Positions 46,881-59,889 of a stretch of DNA of 64,000 nt are shown here, piece after piece; position 1 is the stretch's first letter; each line of letters opens with the position of its first letter. The stretch is from Diphasiastrum complanatum (Eukaryota; Streptophyta; Lycopodiopsida; Lycopodiales; Lycopodiaceae): NCBI GenBank assembly GCA_029204225.1, contig CM055100.1, forward strand, positions 32,579,645-32,643,644. Reading direction: 5' to 3'. The translations under genes and the position numbers were made by a program. The notes beneath the pieces were generated by a model that saw only the letters and a program-made list of their open reading frames with translations, made no database searches and was not told the DNA's origin.

Positions 46881-47734
46881 AAGGAGGGGGGTAATGTTAG
46901 CAATAGTGCAAAGACAATAAAGTATGAAAAATAAATAAAACTCTGTGGTATGTGTTTTGTAAGCCCACATATGAGTATTGGCCAATAAACTTCTACTATG
47001 GCATGTGTTTTGTAAGTCCATGGGTAGAGGCTTAAAATAATAAAATAACTTATACTTAAGATTATAACTTAGACTTAAGAAACTTAAGCTTAGAAAGTTT
47101 CTAAGTTATCTTAAGTCCAAGTTAGAAACTTTTTAGAGTTCTAAGTTCTAAGTTAGAAATTTTTAGAGGCCTTAGAGTGGACTAATCCCATAAGTTAGTG
47201 GATGCTTGTGGAAGACCCTCCTTGCTATAAGAGGAGAGGTATTTCTCATGTACACAACACTTTTGAGATTAAGCTATCTTGCTCTCTATTTTGGAGAATT
47301 ATCACTCTATTTCATTTGTGTTCCCTTTGGGAAGGTGCATAGCTTGAGGGAAGGTGCTCGGGCCTCCTCTTAACTCCTTTTCATCGGTTTTCTATATTGT
47401 GGCATGCTTCCTATTTGTTCTATGCTTAGTATTAGCCACAATCTTATTTCTATTACCCTTTGGGTGTTAAGTAGGAACTAGATTAGTCACCTTTGCTAGT
47501 TGGGTACCACCTTAGCAAAGTTTATTTCTTAGTAGGTATTGGCTAGTTGGGAAAGCCTTAGCCAAACCTTAGTTGTTTTTCCGAGCACCAAATGGGAAGC
47601 CTTGGTGCTCTCATTTCCCTTTTGTTTGCACTTTTCATTTCCATGGTAAGCTTCATGTAGATCTTAGAAAGTGGACAAACCCTTCTACACTATAGTAGAT
47701 CTAGCCACCGTACGAACTAGAGGTACTTCCAACA
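46881..47734 (+). mobile_element. Polypurine tract and 3' LTR of the Gypsy-like element
   Basis: AAGGAGGGGGG (46,881-46,891) is a polypurine tract. The LTR starts at 46,895 with TGTTAGCAATAG and plausibly ends at 47,734 with TTCCAACA (840 bp, TGTT...AACA). A TATA-like CTATAAGAGG lies near 47,224. The right edge is set only by the terminal motif. Confidence 0.6.
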
Positions 47735-48820
47735 ATATTTTTTTCTCTATCAAATATATCGGCTTTCGTTGTCCATAGCCAAGTTGATGATCAAGATCAA
47801 TTTCTAGTTGTTCATGTTGGATGTGATCTTGATAATGTTCTAAGTTTAAATTATCAATCTTGTATGAATGTCTTGATGTATCAATAGTTGGTAGTCTAAC
47901 CCTCAATTTGTATGCATCATAAGTTTCATAGTTAAATAACATTGGATCTTGAGACTTAGTAAAGTTTCATGGTGTTTGAAACTTTCATGGTGACGTGATT
48001 TTTTACTGTCCTTTGGAGATGATTCGTTTACTCTCATGCATATTTTATAGCGTGCCTCTATGAATGTAGAGTTACAACTATCCAACTTATAAATGAAAAT
48101 ATCATTTTTACTTCTAAAATTCATGAGTGCAAGTAGACGAAAACAGCCAAGACTGATACCAACTATAAAAAACAAAAACAATTTCCATTCTTATGACTTT
48201 TACTCCAAAGTCATATGCATATAGCAAAGTGAGACAATTTATTCCCCTCAAGCTTGTCAATCTCATATGCCAATAAATTTTGATTTCTTATAATCATGTA
48301 AACTTCAGGATCTAATGTCATAAATTCATTATTATGTACCATTCTAGGACTCTATATAAATTGCTATGTGTATTTGTAAGCGAGTTCTTGTGAAGGTTTT
48401 TTTTATATATTTCAAACAAGTTTTTGGCATGAGTCCCTGCTCATGAGTGGGTAAAGTACCCAACATTGGTGTGCAAACCCCACCCCGCCACTACCACCAC
48501 ACCACACGTGAACCAATCTTGTGTGATTAGGTATTGATAATTGCATATTTGAACATATTGCAGTTATTTCTAATTTCAAAGGTTCTTATTGTATTTCCTT
48601 CGATATATATGATGAATGTTGAGCGCATCAAAGCTTTCTTAAAGTATTATTGGTTTTAGGTGAATAGATCACAACATCGTTTTGAACAATCAAGAGGCAA
48701 ATAGTTCTTATGGTTATGAGAAACAAATTAAATGAGAAAAGTAGGTCTTTTACATGTTTTTTCCAATACAGTGATTGACTCTATGGTCAAACATTTGAAT
48801 TGTTTAAAGCATTTATTGCA
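47735..48820. other. Unannotated intergenic DNA
   Basis: Short frames with no recognised domain. A C/A-rich patch lies at 48,477-48,515. Confidence 0.5.
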
Positions 48821-49135
48821 TGATGAGTACTTTTGCTATGGAGGGGTATTCTTTACTAGATCATTCTCAATGTTATTTCATTGTTCAACTCCTTGATTGA
48901 AAGTCCACTTGTGAATATTCTCAGTTGCATTTTAACATGATGAGTACTTTTGCTAAAAACAAAATTTATGCTTTATTAGATTGTAGTTAATGTCATTTCA
49001 TCGTTCAACTCCTACATTGGAAGTCCTCTTGTAACTATTCACAATTTGAATTTGAACATGATGAGTACTTTCGCCATAGTCGATGTCATTTCATCATTTG
49101 ATTCCTCCATCGGGGATTCACTTGTAAGAAAATTT
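48821..49135. repeat. Degenerate tandem repeat, about 120 bp, three copies
   Basis: TGATGAGTACTTT(T/C)GC starts at 48,821, 48,938 and 49,059. Each copy includes GT(T/C)ATTTCAT(T/C)GTTCAACTCC or a variant and a GAAAGTCC/GGAAGTCC segment ending CTTGT. The third copy is shortened. Non-coding. Confidence 0.8.
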
Positions 49136-49650
49136 GGTGACTTTTAGTTAAAATCGAGTCATCTAGTGTGATCTTGTGTCAAGTTTTAAATTGCTTAAAA
49201 ATCGAATATCTTGTCAAGTAAGTGAAAAGACTGAAATAGTTTGACTTCAAATCAATCCAAATCCATTCCAACTCTTAGAAAATAGTCGGATTCTAAAATC
49301 AAGATTTAAGTCTCATTATTAGCGTGTTCACTTCTTTGTGATTTAGGCAAAGTCAATTTTTTCAAGATTCTTGACATTGGTGGACAATGTATCTTTTTTG
49401 TGATCAAGATCTTTGTGGATTTTGATAGTCTTGAGTATACATGATAATTAGGTTGCAAGAACCAGCAACATCACGCTTGATTAAATGCCGTCAACCTGAT
49501 TAATACTTGTACTAGCATTCTTGGATGGTTTTTCTAATGGAAATGAAGCTAAAGGAGGCTTATTATATCTCCATTGATATACATTTTGTTGAGTCAATTT
49601 GAAAAAACTTTGACTTATTACGTGCACTTTGCATACAATTCTTGCTTCAT

Positions 49651-49830
49651 AATGGCATCAATTGGATCTCTTTTTTCAAAAGCAGATGAGATTAACTTCA
49701 TCTAACTATTCCATTTGGAAAGTTAGAATGGAATCAATTCTAATTCTTCAAAATCTCATAAATATTGTAATGGGGATTGACGATGAGCCTCAAAGCCGTC
49801 AAGATAATGTTGTTAGAAGACCCACTTAAT
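49651..49830 (+). pseudogene. Copia gag N-terminal fragment
   Basis: Plus strand text ADEINFI, NYSIWKVRMESILILQNL, VMGIDDEP with stops. NYSxWKxRME is the conserved start of plant Copia gag proteins, also seen at 52.9 kb in this window. Truncated after about 60 codons. Confidence 0.6.
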
Positions 49831-51230
49831 TCTTCTTTTGACGAGGACCTGTCAAATACATAGAAATAATCAAGTTATTTAAAAATCTATAAAAATACAT
49901 GACATTCGACATAGTCCACATAAAGACATGGGAGTCCAACACAGTTTGCTAAAATACCGAAGTCTGATATTGTAGAAATACACGAAGTCCAAGTGACAGA
50001 CCAAAAAATGTTAAACGACACAAGTCAAAAAATGCAAAAAGGTATCAGTCAGTGGAATTTCTAACTTTGACAAGTCAATCTAAAATATTGACGCAACGAA
50101 GATGCCAAAATAGTGAAATACTGAGCTGAAAAATGTCAATCAGCATCTTCATGGTACCAATCAAAATGGAGCTCTTTCTCTGCCAAGTCTGAATCTTTTT
50201 ACAATCGTCCTTATTTTGAGTCTTATTTGAACCAAATTTAAAGGACCGTCTAGAAAAACTCATCGAAGGCAGACTCCAAAAATACACAAGAAAATCTCAC
50301 ATATTAAAAGTTAAGATCTGATGCACTGACGACGGAACTCAAATGCAATACTCACAACTACATTTTTATGTCAAATATCTAGTGCTACTGTAGTACAATA
50401 AATCAAAGTCAGTACTTGATATATCAAACTAACAACTTTAGTATCAATTACTTATCTTGGCAACAATCAAAATCTCCAAGAAATTGTCAAAAAAATGATG
50501 CTCTATATAGAAGTATAATATGAAAACGAGAGAATAAGGATCATGTGAAGAATTGCCAAAAATTGGCAAATCTAGCTTGATAAAAAACCATGTAGAATCA
50601 TGTAAAATGTACATAAGTGGGTCTCACATGTGTGAGATGGTGACACATGGGTAACCTATCCTACTGTAGGTTAGAACAAGTCTAAAGGGTTGGTCAAGTC
50701 ATTTTGGTAGTGATTCCTAGATTATAGGACCTACACTACGTGAAAAATTGACCAACTAGTCACCTACTAGGCATGGCTCTAGGAATTAGGCTAGGGTTGC
50801 AAATTAGGGAAAGAGAGCCAAGTTAACTTCCTTATTACATGCTGGAAATCCACCTAACTTCACAAAGGAAGTCACTTTTGCTGTGTATTCCAAGCTCCCA
50901 TAGTGAGAAAATAGATTGTTTTTGGAGCTCATTGGCAATCTTGAGCTACTTCACATTGTACATTGAGTTTTTGTGATCCAAATGCAACCAAATCAATTTG
51001 CACTTGTTTCACAGGTTGTAGGCTATACTACAACCTATAGTACACATGTGCCAAGTCGGATTTAGAGATTGATCAATGCTATTGATTGTTCTTGCTTGTT
51101 GATTGTCAAATTGCCAATCTAGATCAACTTTTTGTGTCTAGTTTTTTGATAGGTTGTAAAGCAAGCATCCAATCACTCTTGTGGATATTTTGTAGATCCA
51201 TTTATGGTCCTAAAGTACAATACTTTCACA
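49831..51230. other. Unannotated DNA, last part probably LTR
   Basis: No genes. 49,840-50,060 repeats short A-rich GTC motifs. The end at 51,230 (TTTCACA) directly abuts a primer-binding-like site, so the preceding few hundred bases are probably an LTR. Its start was not identified. Confidence 0.4.
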
Positions 51231-51243
51231 TAGTATCAGAGCC
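51231..51243 (+). other. Degenerate primer-binding site
   Basis: TAGTATCAGAGCC, one base from the tRNA-Met-i PBS TGGTATCAGAGCC, directly after a CA dinucleotide as expected at an LTR end. About 1 kb upstream of a second PBS at 52,250, so two related elements or a duplication lie head-to-tail here. Confidence 0.55.
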
Positions 51244-51699
51244 AAGTACAAAATCATTAACCATTGATCAAAAGCAAATCCATTTTTAGCAAGTTTTGCT
51301 GCTTAAAACTAGTATTGAGAAGGCGAACTAGAATCTTGATTTTGGTGAGGGCATTTGGTTCTAAACTTGGTAGGGCTCCAAATCCATACCGTTCACATGT
51401 GTGGGCATATCTGAACCTATATTTAATGCACGACATTTATTTGATCACAAAAAATCCAATTTGTGAGTCCTTGATGTGATTTTTGGTGCTAATCCTAGGA
51501 AAAGCTACCAAGATTGAGTGCCATTGATTAGAGTTTGTGAGAGAATTCAACTAGTTTAGTCATATCTTGGTTAATTATCAATATGCATTTTAGACTTAGA
51601 GATAAACTTTATGAAAGTTATTTTAGTCAAAGTTCATTTGAATTACCACTTTTGGAAAGTGTGGGAAAGTTATTAGGTTGAATTTGGACACATTCAAAA

Positions 51700-52261
<562 letters not shown>

Positions 52262-52835
52262 TCTTGTGTTTCAGGTTATGAAAGGCTCAACCACATTTAT
52301 CATAGATTTGGAGGAGATACCAATGCTACAGCATGCTAGGTTGATTTCTACTCAAAAATCAGCATTTTTGCATGTGTAGAATTGATCTTTTGTAGGTCAA
52401 AACTCAATTTAGGTTTATGAGCTTGTGGAATTCCGATTTCCTACTTGGATTACTAGATTTGGGTGATTTTTGATGCATTAGGAATGTCTCATTAGAGGCT
52501 ACAAGATTCTATATCAAGTTTTTGGCAACTGTATGTACAAATTGGAAGATTCAATTTGTTTTGATTTTGTTGAAACCCTAATTTTGATTAGATCTCTATT
52601 TTTTGAATTTTTTGGACTTTAATGGAATGTGTTTCAATCTTAGAAAGTGGCAAGATTCATTAGATTGTTGGTACATCATAGGATCAAGAATTCTTCATTA
52701 TATGTGTTGATTTGCTAGGTTTGGTACAAGAAAGAGATTTGAGAGGTTTCATATCTTTGTGATTTCTTCTTGACATTCAAGAGAGTTCTTTCTGCATTGG
52801 AACATGTTGAAAGGAGAAGATTGGATCACTTCAAC

Positions 52836-53958
52836 ATGGCTACAAGTGGAGGCTTTATGTTGGAGAGCAATGCTGGGCTTACCTCAATCAACTATTCTAC
52901 TTGGAAGGTGAGGATGGAGTCCTTATTGGAGATGAATGAGTTGAATGAATATTTTTGCAGGTGTGGAGGAGAGGCCTCAAGCACCTAAGATCAAGTGAGG
53001 TATGACAAGAGAGCAAAGAAATCTCTACACATGATCAAGATGAATATTACCAATGAGCTACTCAAGGAGATTGGTAAGCAATTCATCTCGAGAGGCTTGG
53101 GAAGCTTTGAAGAAGCTTTATAAATCCAAGTCTACATCTTGAGTGTTGACTTTAAGAAGAAAAATCTTTCAAAGTTTGCAAAAGAAGGAAGATATTACTC
53201 ATGCTTTTGTTTTGAGAGTTAAAGCATTCAATGATGAGCTAGCATGTATTGATGAGAGCATTAAGGAAGGAGAACTTGTTCAAGTTATACTTAATGGCTT
53301 GTTGGATGATCATGCTAATCTTGGTCAAAGTTTTGCTATTCAAAATACTTTGCCAAGTATTGTAGATTTGCACGAGATCTTGGTGAATGAGGAGTTTAGG
53401 CTTCAATCAAGAGGAGGTGGATCTACATCAACATCTCATTATGAAGATGAGGCTATGTTCATCAAAGGCAAGTTCAAGGGCATAGGCAAAGGCAAGTGGT
53501 CAAAGGGTCAAGATCAAGATGGACCTTCCTCTTTTGTTAGTAAGAAGAAAGATTGGACAAAGTTAAAATGCTTCTATTGTGGAATCAAAGGGCATTTTGC
53601 TAATGAATGTTTGAAGAAGCAAAGAGATGAAGGTAGCAAGAAGATCGACTATACTACTAATGATGAGGATCTAGGTGGTGGCAATTCTCTTTTGATGTGT
53701 TCTTCAAGTATAATATCAAGTGAAGGTGACAAAGATTCATGGTGTATTGATAGTAGAGCTAGTTCACACATGACTAGTCACAAGGAGTTCTTTACTTCTT
53801 TGGTCACTTATGATGGAGCCAATAGAGTGATACACATGGCCAATGGTGGTAAGTGTGTGATTGAAGGTATTGGTTCAATTCTTATTTGTCTTTCTACTAA
53901 TAGGAAAGCAAAACTTGACGGTGTTCTTTACATTCCTTCACTTTCAAAGAATTTGTAA
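52836..53958 (+). pseudogene. Copia gag-protease relic
   Basis: Start ATG at 52,836: MATSGGFMLESNAGLTSIN, NYSTWKVRMESLLEMNEL. One stop near 52,988 and frame changes to 53,143, then a 271-codon open stretch: ITHAFVLRVKAFNDELACID and ILNGLLDDHANLGQSF (UBN2 gag), a Gly/Lys-rich linker, the zinc knuckle CFYCGIKGHFANEC (about 53,570), and the protease WCIDSRASSHMTSHKEFF (about 53,740). There the catalytic DSG has become DSR. It ends with LDGVLYIPSLSKNL. Close in wording to the gag at 56.2-57.6 kb. Integrase and RT are absent; see the next feature. Confidence 0.88.
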
Positions 53959-54097
53959 GTGTTGGTCAAATGATAGAGAAAGGATAAATGGTAAAGTTTG
54001 GTGGTGATGCTTGTTTTATTACAAAGGAAGAAATCTTGGTTTCTAGGAGCAATAGACAAGGTAGACTTTTCAAGCTTGATGCTTTTTGTTATGGCTA

Positions 54098-54465
54098 ACA
54101 AAAAGGATAGAGTTTCGACAGAGGCAGAGTACATCGTAGCATGCCAAGCTTCAAAAGAAGTTGTATGAATTAGATTATTACCTCACGACTTACATCACAC
54201 TTAGTTCAATGCTACCACCATTCTGTGTGACAACTTGAGTTGTATTTCACAGTCACTGAATCCCAGATTTCATGGCAAATCCAAACACATAGAAATCCAA
54301 TATCATTTCATTCGGGAGAAAATTTTCTCAGGGCAAGTGATCCTTCAATACTGCTCCACAACAAAAATGGTCGCAAACATCTTCACCAAAGCGCTTCCTA
54401 GGATCAAGCATCAGAAGTTCTTTAACATGCTGAACCTGACGAAGATACCAAGGCACCAACTGTGA
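54098..54465 (+). pseudogene. Copia RNase H C-terminal relic joined to the gag-protease
   Basis: Plus strand. Directly after protease debris: STEAEYIVACQASKEVV, then ILCDNLSCISQSLNPRFHGK, SKHIEIQYHFIREKIFSG, MVANIFTKALPRIKHQKFF and a stop at 54,463. These are the last about 110 residues of Copia RNase H. The roughly 3 kb that normally encode integrase and RT are missing between 53,958 and 54,098. Confidence 0.85.
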
Positions 54466-54467
54466 TC

Positions 54468-55400
54468 TTAAGGGGGATTGTTGGAAATTAAGCCCACAGT
54501 TGTCTCCTTGGTGAATGACTAATTTCTATTTCATGATTCTTTCTGCATGTTTATTGATCATTGATCTAGGGTCAGGTGAAACCAACTTTGGTTCTACGTC
54601 TGCTCATCTGAGAACTGCAGGAATCACAAATTAGAAAACCAATTTATTTGAAGAACGTCTACAACGGGCTTCCGGCTGATCTCCAGCAAAGAGTAACCAA
54701 TCCTATCTTTATTTCAAGTTCAAATGTTAAGTTCAATAATTTGAAGTCATTGAAGACTTGGACATCTTCAAGGACTTCCACGAAATTAGCATTTAGAACA
54801 AGCCTGCAGAAATACATTATTGTCGCGACAGTCTACAAAAATACTCTAAGTGTCGTGACGGTTTGCAGAAATGAGCTATGTTCACGACAATTTCGTCTTT
54901 TTTGCATTTCTCCGAAATGCGAAACTAGCATAGTTCAACAATTTAAACTATTTCGTGACAACTTCGTCTTTTTTGCATTTCCCCGAAATGTGACACTTAG
55001 GCATAGTTCAAAGTTCAACCATTTTAGGGCACCTTCGACTTTTTCACGAAATGTTCACAAAGAGAGAGAAAAATTTCCGAAGGTCATCTACTTCAAGACT
55101 TGAACTGTTTTAGGGCACCTTCAACTTTTTCGCAAAAAACCTGAAGAGAGATAAAAAGCGAAGGTTGTCAATTTTGAACGAAGGACGTTCCCAACTACTT
55201 CCCAGAATTCGTGAAGTGAGAGAAGGCCACTTCCCCTAAAAGCAAAGGGAGAGAATTTGTGACATCCTCGTCCACGTCAACATTCCTAATTCGTTGACAA
55301 TATACACTATGTACAGTTGTCACAAAAGCCATATACTTCCGTCCATGATATAGCAGTAGCACGCTTTTCTATCTGTGTGTAACGTAGATGAATGCTTGTT
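54468..55400 (+). mobile_element. Polypurine tract and 3' LTR of a Copia element
   Basis: TTAAGGGGGAT (54,468-54,478) is a typical Copia polypurine tract. The LTR begins TGTTGGAAATTAAGCCC at 54,479. The region repeats short segments: TTCGTCTTTTTTGCATTTC at about 54,891 and 54,965, and TTTTAGGGCACCTTC at 55,022 and 55,108. The right end was not identified; 55,400 is arbitrary. Its start does not resemble the (TC)n LTR before the gag, so the two ends may come from different elements. Confidence 0.6.
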
Positions 55401-56223
55401 GTGATTGAATGCACTTTATCGTTGTTTGATCGCGCTTGTTTACTCACTATGATCAGAACACGGACGTCTATGACTCCTCAATTATCGATCAGACGATGGC
55501 CGTCTTTGATGCTTGAGGAACTCGCAATATCATACTGCTCTTTCCATCTATTTTAGAACCAAACTTCATATTGAGTCATTTTTTCAGCAATACCACACAC
55601 AAACCATTTCTAATCTCTTCCGTGGACTGTACTCTTGTTTTGTGAGTATGAATTAATTTTTAAAATCCTGTTGGGCAATTAAAACACTTAAAGCTGTGAT
55701 TATTTTTAGCATAAGCTTTATGTTATACTTGCATCTAGCAGTTGATTGTACAGGAGAGCTGTTCTGCAATATTCTTGCTCTCTTCTCCGTTCGCATTCTT
55801 CTATCTCCCTTGCCCCATCACGAAGAGAATTAGCGGCGGTATACCTAAGAATGACAATAAGTTCCTAAACTACAAGGATTAGCTAACTATAGTTTACGAC
55901 TATTGACGTCAAATCAACCTCGAGTGTACAAAGATGGGTAGCAAAAGAGTATTTGGGCAGTAACTGTGGTCCAATCACAATCGTTTGTTCTGCCCAGCGG
56001 GATATTTGAAAATCACAAAAATTTGGCCTGGAAAGGCAAAAACAATTTCTGTCCGTCAACCACTATTACAATTCGTCACAAATGGACACCATTGATTTGG
56101 ACACATAAGCGTTGAAAGCATGTGAAGTAAAAAAAAAACATTTTGACAAAGGGCCCATTTTGAGTTCTAATATCCCCTAATGTGATTCTTGAAAAAAACT
56201 ATGCACTTGCCAATGAACAAATT
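55401..56223. other. Probable LTR remainder and unannotated DNA
   Basis: May contain the right end of the 54,479 LTR. No coding similarity recognised. Confidence 0.4.
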
Positions 56224-57606
56224 TCAAAGGAGTGAGAGATCTAGAAATGGATCTTGAAAAAGAAAGCTGTGTGTCTTTGAGAGGCTAAAAACTTCACATG
56301 TCTTACCACTCTTGGTAAATGTCCTAGGGAGGCCAAGAGCAACCCATTTCTTGTACATTATGTCCATGATTTTGAATTTAGGATGGCATAACCTCTTATG
56401 CCATAGCTCCACTTGTATCACTTATTCCTTTGCCATCATCACACCCATATTAGAAACATTTGAATCAAGCTTAAACAACCTCCCTTGTTTAAAACCACTT
56501 GCCATGCATTTTTCGTTCTTGAGAATAGAGCAAACGTCCCTCTTTAATCGAACATCAAAACCAATATCCATCAATTGAGACCCACACTCAAAAGATTCTT
56601 GGTGATTGAAGGTACAAAAAGTACATTGTCTAGATTTAACTTTCTTGAAGATCTTAGACACAAACGAATGGTCCAACACTCTCAATGCTACATTCTTGAT
56701 CACTCATTATGAAAATTGAATTCCTAGCACCATCATAAGAGAATAGAGTCAAGAAATTTTTTCTTTGGAATGTTATGTGGGAATATGCCCCCCTATCCAT
56801 CCACCAATTGTCATTTGAGTTGACTATGCTTGTTGATGATGTGATTGATGCCATCAAAGATAATTTCTGAACATCTTTTTCCTCCTCATTTGCAAGATTA
56901 CCTTGCTTGCCTTCCTCAAATGCAAAATGAGCCTTCTTGTCACAATAGAAATTTTTTTGCTTGGTTTTGTCCTCCTTATCCTTTCCCTTTGAGCTTGCTT
57001 GGCCTTTTTCATTCTTTGATGGATCACCTCCTTGTTTCTTGCTAGACTCTTTGCCTTTCCATTTCTCTTTCTTGGAGAAATTTTCCACCTCACTCTTGTG
57101 CAAGGATGAGACCCCACCCATTCTTAACATGTAGGATTCTACTTTCCTTGACTATGAGAACACTATGAAGCTTCTCAATGGATGGAAGACCTTCTTGGAA
57201 GGCAAAAACTTGAACAAGATTGGAGTATTCATCTCCCTAAGAACATATCCTTGAGCACTCTCACAACTTCTTCTCATGATTTTTGGGATTTGATTCCTCA
57301 ACATAAGAATTCTTGAAGTGTTACTTGACTCATAAATGGCCTTACCTCCTTGGCTGAGGTCCAAAAAGTCACCTCTTTGATCAAATCATTGCTTACATTT
57401 ATCTTAATGCAATGTAAGGCAAGATTGGACTTCTTCTTGAACCTTTACAACTCGGGTCCTCCTAGGGGCTCATCTACCTCATCAAGGAGAATTTTATTTA
57501 TGTCTTGGAGCATTAGAAATGACTCCATTCTCAGCTTTCATGGAGAATAGTTAGTTAAATTTAGCCTTACATTAGATTCCAAGAGAAATCCACCAATAGA
57601 TCTCAT
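56224..57606 (-). pseudogene. Copia gag, protease and pre-integrase relic
   Basis: Minus strand. ATG near 57,606: SIGGFLLESNVRLN, KLRMESFLMLQDINKILLDE, LALHCIKINVSNDLIKEV, VTLQEFLC (gag), then a Lys-rich linker, a degenerate zinc knuckle FYCDKKAHFAFE, and the protease WWMDRGAYSHITFQRKNF (DSG changed to DRG, about 56,800). Next CSILKNEKCMASGFKQGRLF and the pre-integrase ELWHKRLCHPKFKIMDIMY (about 56,410). Frameshifts and stops throughout. It ends at 56,224. The gag start is very like that at 52,836, so both belong to one family. Confidence 0.88.
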
Positions 57607-58872
57607 CTTGATCTAACTCCTTGTACACGAAGTACTAAAAGGCTCCCAAAGCTTTTGTTCCTATATGGACTTGCTCTCTTTTAAACCTAATTTGTGTCAT
57701 TTGTTTTTCAAACTGAAATATCTACAAAGATCTTTGTTCCTCTTGAACAACCTCACCAAACTAGACACTCTACCTCATAAGGAATTGGAAGAAATTGATA
57801 CCTAAAGAATAAAAAAGATCTCACTCAAGTTGTAAACTCACAATTAGATGACTCCTTATTCTAGACACTTTAGTGGGATTTCAACTTGACCCTCAAACTC
57901 TTACAAAGAAAGATGGACTAGGATCAATTTGAGCTTCATACAACTTTCTAAAATGAGAAATTTTCACTCCTAAACCACTCCAAAGGTCTTCTTTTTTCCA
58001 AAGCCATGATCTCAAGTAAGGCTTGCAAAAATACAACAAATTGCATGCAAAAGAGAGATTTGGACAAGCTTGATGAAAAATCCTCAATTTTTTTTCCCAA
58101 AGTTCTATATATATATATAGTGAGCTCCAAAAAAGAGTATATAGATGGAGCATGGAGCTCAACCTGGCTTGACCTATTTCACACATGTTAGATATTACTA
58201 TGACTTGTCCTTTGACCCTCCTAAAATCTCACACAAATCGTGTGGAATTACTCTTTGTACATGATTTTGGGTCGTAATCAAACCATATCTTACATTTTGA
58301 ATAGTTAGATCTTGTTGAGAAGACATCATGACATAATTTTAGTATGACTAAAAAAGACTACCTAGCAAAGTGATAATATTGCTGATCTCATGCATGGATG
58401 ATTGCACTATAGCTAGTTGGTCAAAACTTTCAAAGACTCTTAATATCAATTTTTTCAACCTCGTTTTGTCTCATTAATTTTTTTAAATGTGAAGCATGTT
58501 AAAATTTTTAAATTATTCTCAAAATGTTAAAATTTTTAGTGTTTGTTATATAGCTAGTTTGGGATACTTGGTTGGCTTTGGCTAAGTAAGATGCACAACA
58601 ATATGGTTGGCTTAGGTTAGCTTGGGCTAATTGGGTTTTTCCTTTTGTAATATGATGATGGCTAGGTTGGTTTATCTTTAAAGTTGGTAGTTGAGCTATC
58701 GTGTATGGAATCAAATAGTTAGACTGAGTTGCTATGTTGGGAACCCATTGGAAGCCTTCTCTACAATCTCTTAAATGATTCTAACGAGCTTATAATTCTA
58801 CTTTAACCATCTAATGCTCTACTTGGAGAGACTAAATGCATAAAGCTCAAAAAGTGATCGTAGTTGTCTTGG
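57607..58872. other. Upstream flank of the minus Copia relic; unannotated
   Basis: Should contain the 5' leader and LTR of the 56.2-57.6 kb relic, but no PBS matching tRNA-Met was found. A short TATATATATATAG lies at 58,107-58,120. No gene recognised. Confidence 0.45.
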
Positions 58873-58940
58873 AACTGTGGTGTAACGGTTAGCATCTTTT
58901 TTTCTTATCTCAATGATTGAACTTTGATTCATAATGTGTG
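58873..58940 (+). repeat. Possible tRNA-derived SINE head
   Basis: CTGTGGTGTAACGGTTAGCA resembles a tRNA A-box region, and ATTGAACTTTGATTC about 30 bp further resembles a decayed B box (GGTTCGAATCC). A plausible pol III promoter pair as in plant SINEs, but the acceptor stem does not fold as a tRNA and no 3' tail was defined. Confidence 0.35.
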
Positions 58941-59875
58941 CATGAGTAGAGATATGACAACAATTAAAGAACTCTTATGAAATGGTTTTTTGAAATCTTT
59001 CTTTGCTTATTGTTATTGGTGATAACTTTAATGCATCATGAAAGCCTAAAGAGGCATGCAATAAAAAGAGAGGGTTGCAAATTTTTGCTATTCACAGCTA
59101 GGAATGAAGGTGCATCTAACAGGTGCGCATGCATGCAAGAAAAAAAGAGATGATTTTTGGCTGATTACTAATTGCATATGAAGGTGCATTTAAAAGAACC
59201 TATAAAAAATCACGGTTTTGCAGTAAAATCCTTAGCAATGTGAGAAAGCTTTTTGTGCCCACACTGTTCGCTCCATTTAAGACATTGATTTTAATCATAA
59301 CTTTGGCAGCAAATTGATTCACTGACCAACTAGAACACATAAGTATTGCCCTTTGCAAACCCATGTAAAATTTTAGTACCAAATAAAACGCGTTATGATC
59401 TTTTGGATGTATTCTTCAAAGATTCTATGATGTAGATTGTGGAGAAAAAAGCCGATTTCATGCAGAGCAGCAGATCCCCACCTCTCATCGCACTGTGTGA
59501 ATGGTCGTCTACACTACAATCTAGAATACAGATGAACAGATCAACGCTAGAATCTACCCACGTCAAAAAATCAGCCGTTGTTGGTTAGCAAGCTCATCAA
59601 TACGATCGTAACAACCTACTGAATTTTATACAGTGTATTTATGTGAAACTTTGAAAGTCACAATATCACACCTGCATTTATTATTTCAAGATTTGGACAA
59701 ATAATAAATGTGTAATGCATCTTTACTATTTTTAGACACATAATAAGTGCATTACACTTTGTAAGGTACTCTTACTGATATTAGAAAGTACAATTTTGAT
59801 ATTTTTAAAAAACTTAAACCTTAAACATACTATTATTAGTAGAACGTTGGCTATTTTTAACAAAAAAAAATTCAA
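58941..59875. other. Unannotated intergenic DNA
   Basis: AT-rich. No coding or repeat structure recognised. Confidence 0.5.
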
Positions 59876-59889
59876 GTGGTTGTCATGGC

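Noticed and set aside
58873-58940. Functional tRNA gene
   Set aside because: A- and B-box-like motifs only; no cloverleaf or acceptor stem can be formed, so it is listed only as a possible SINE.
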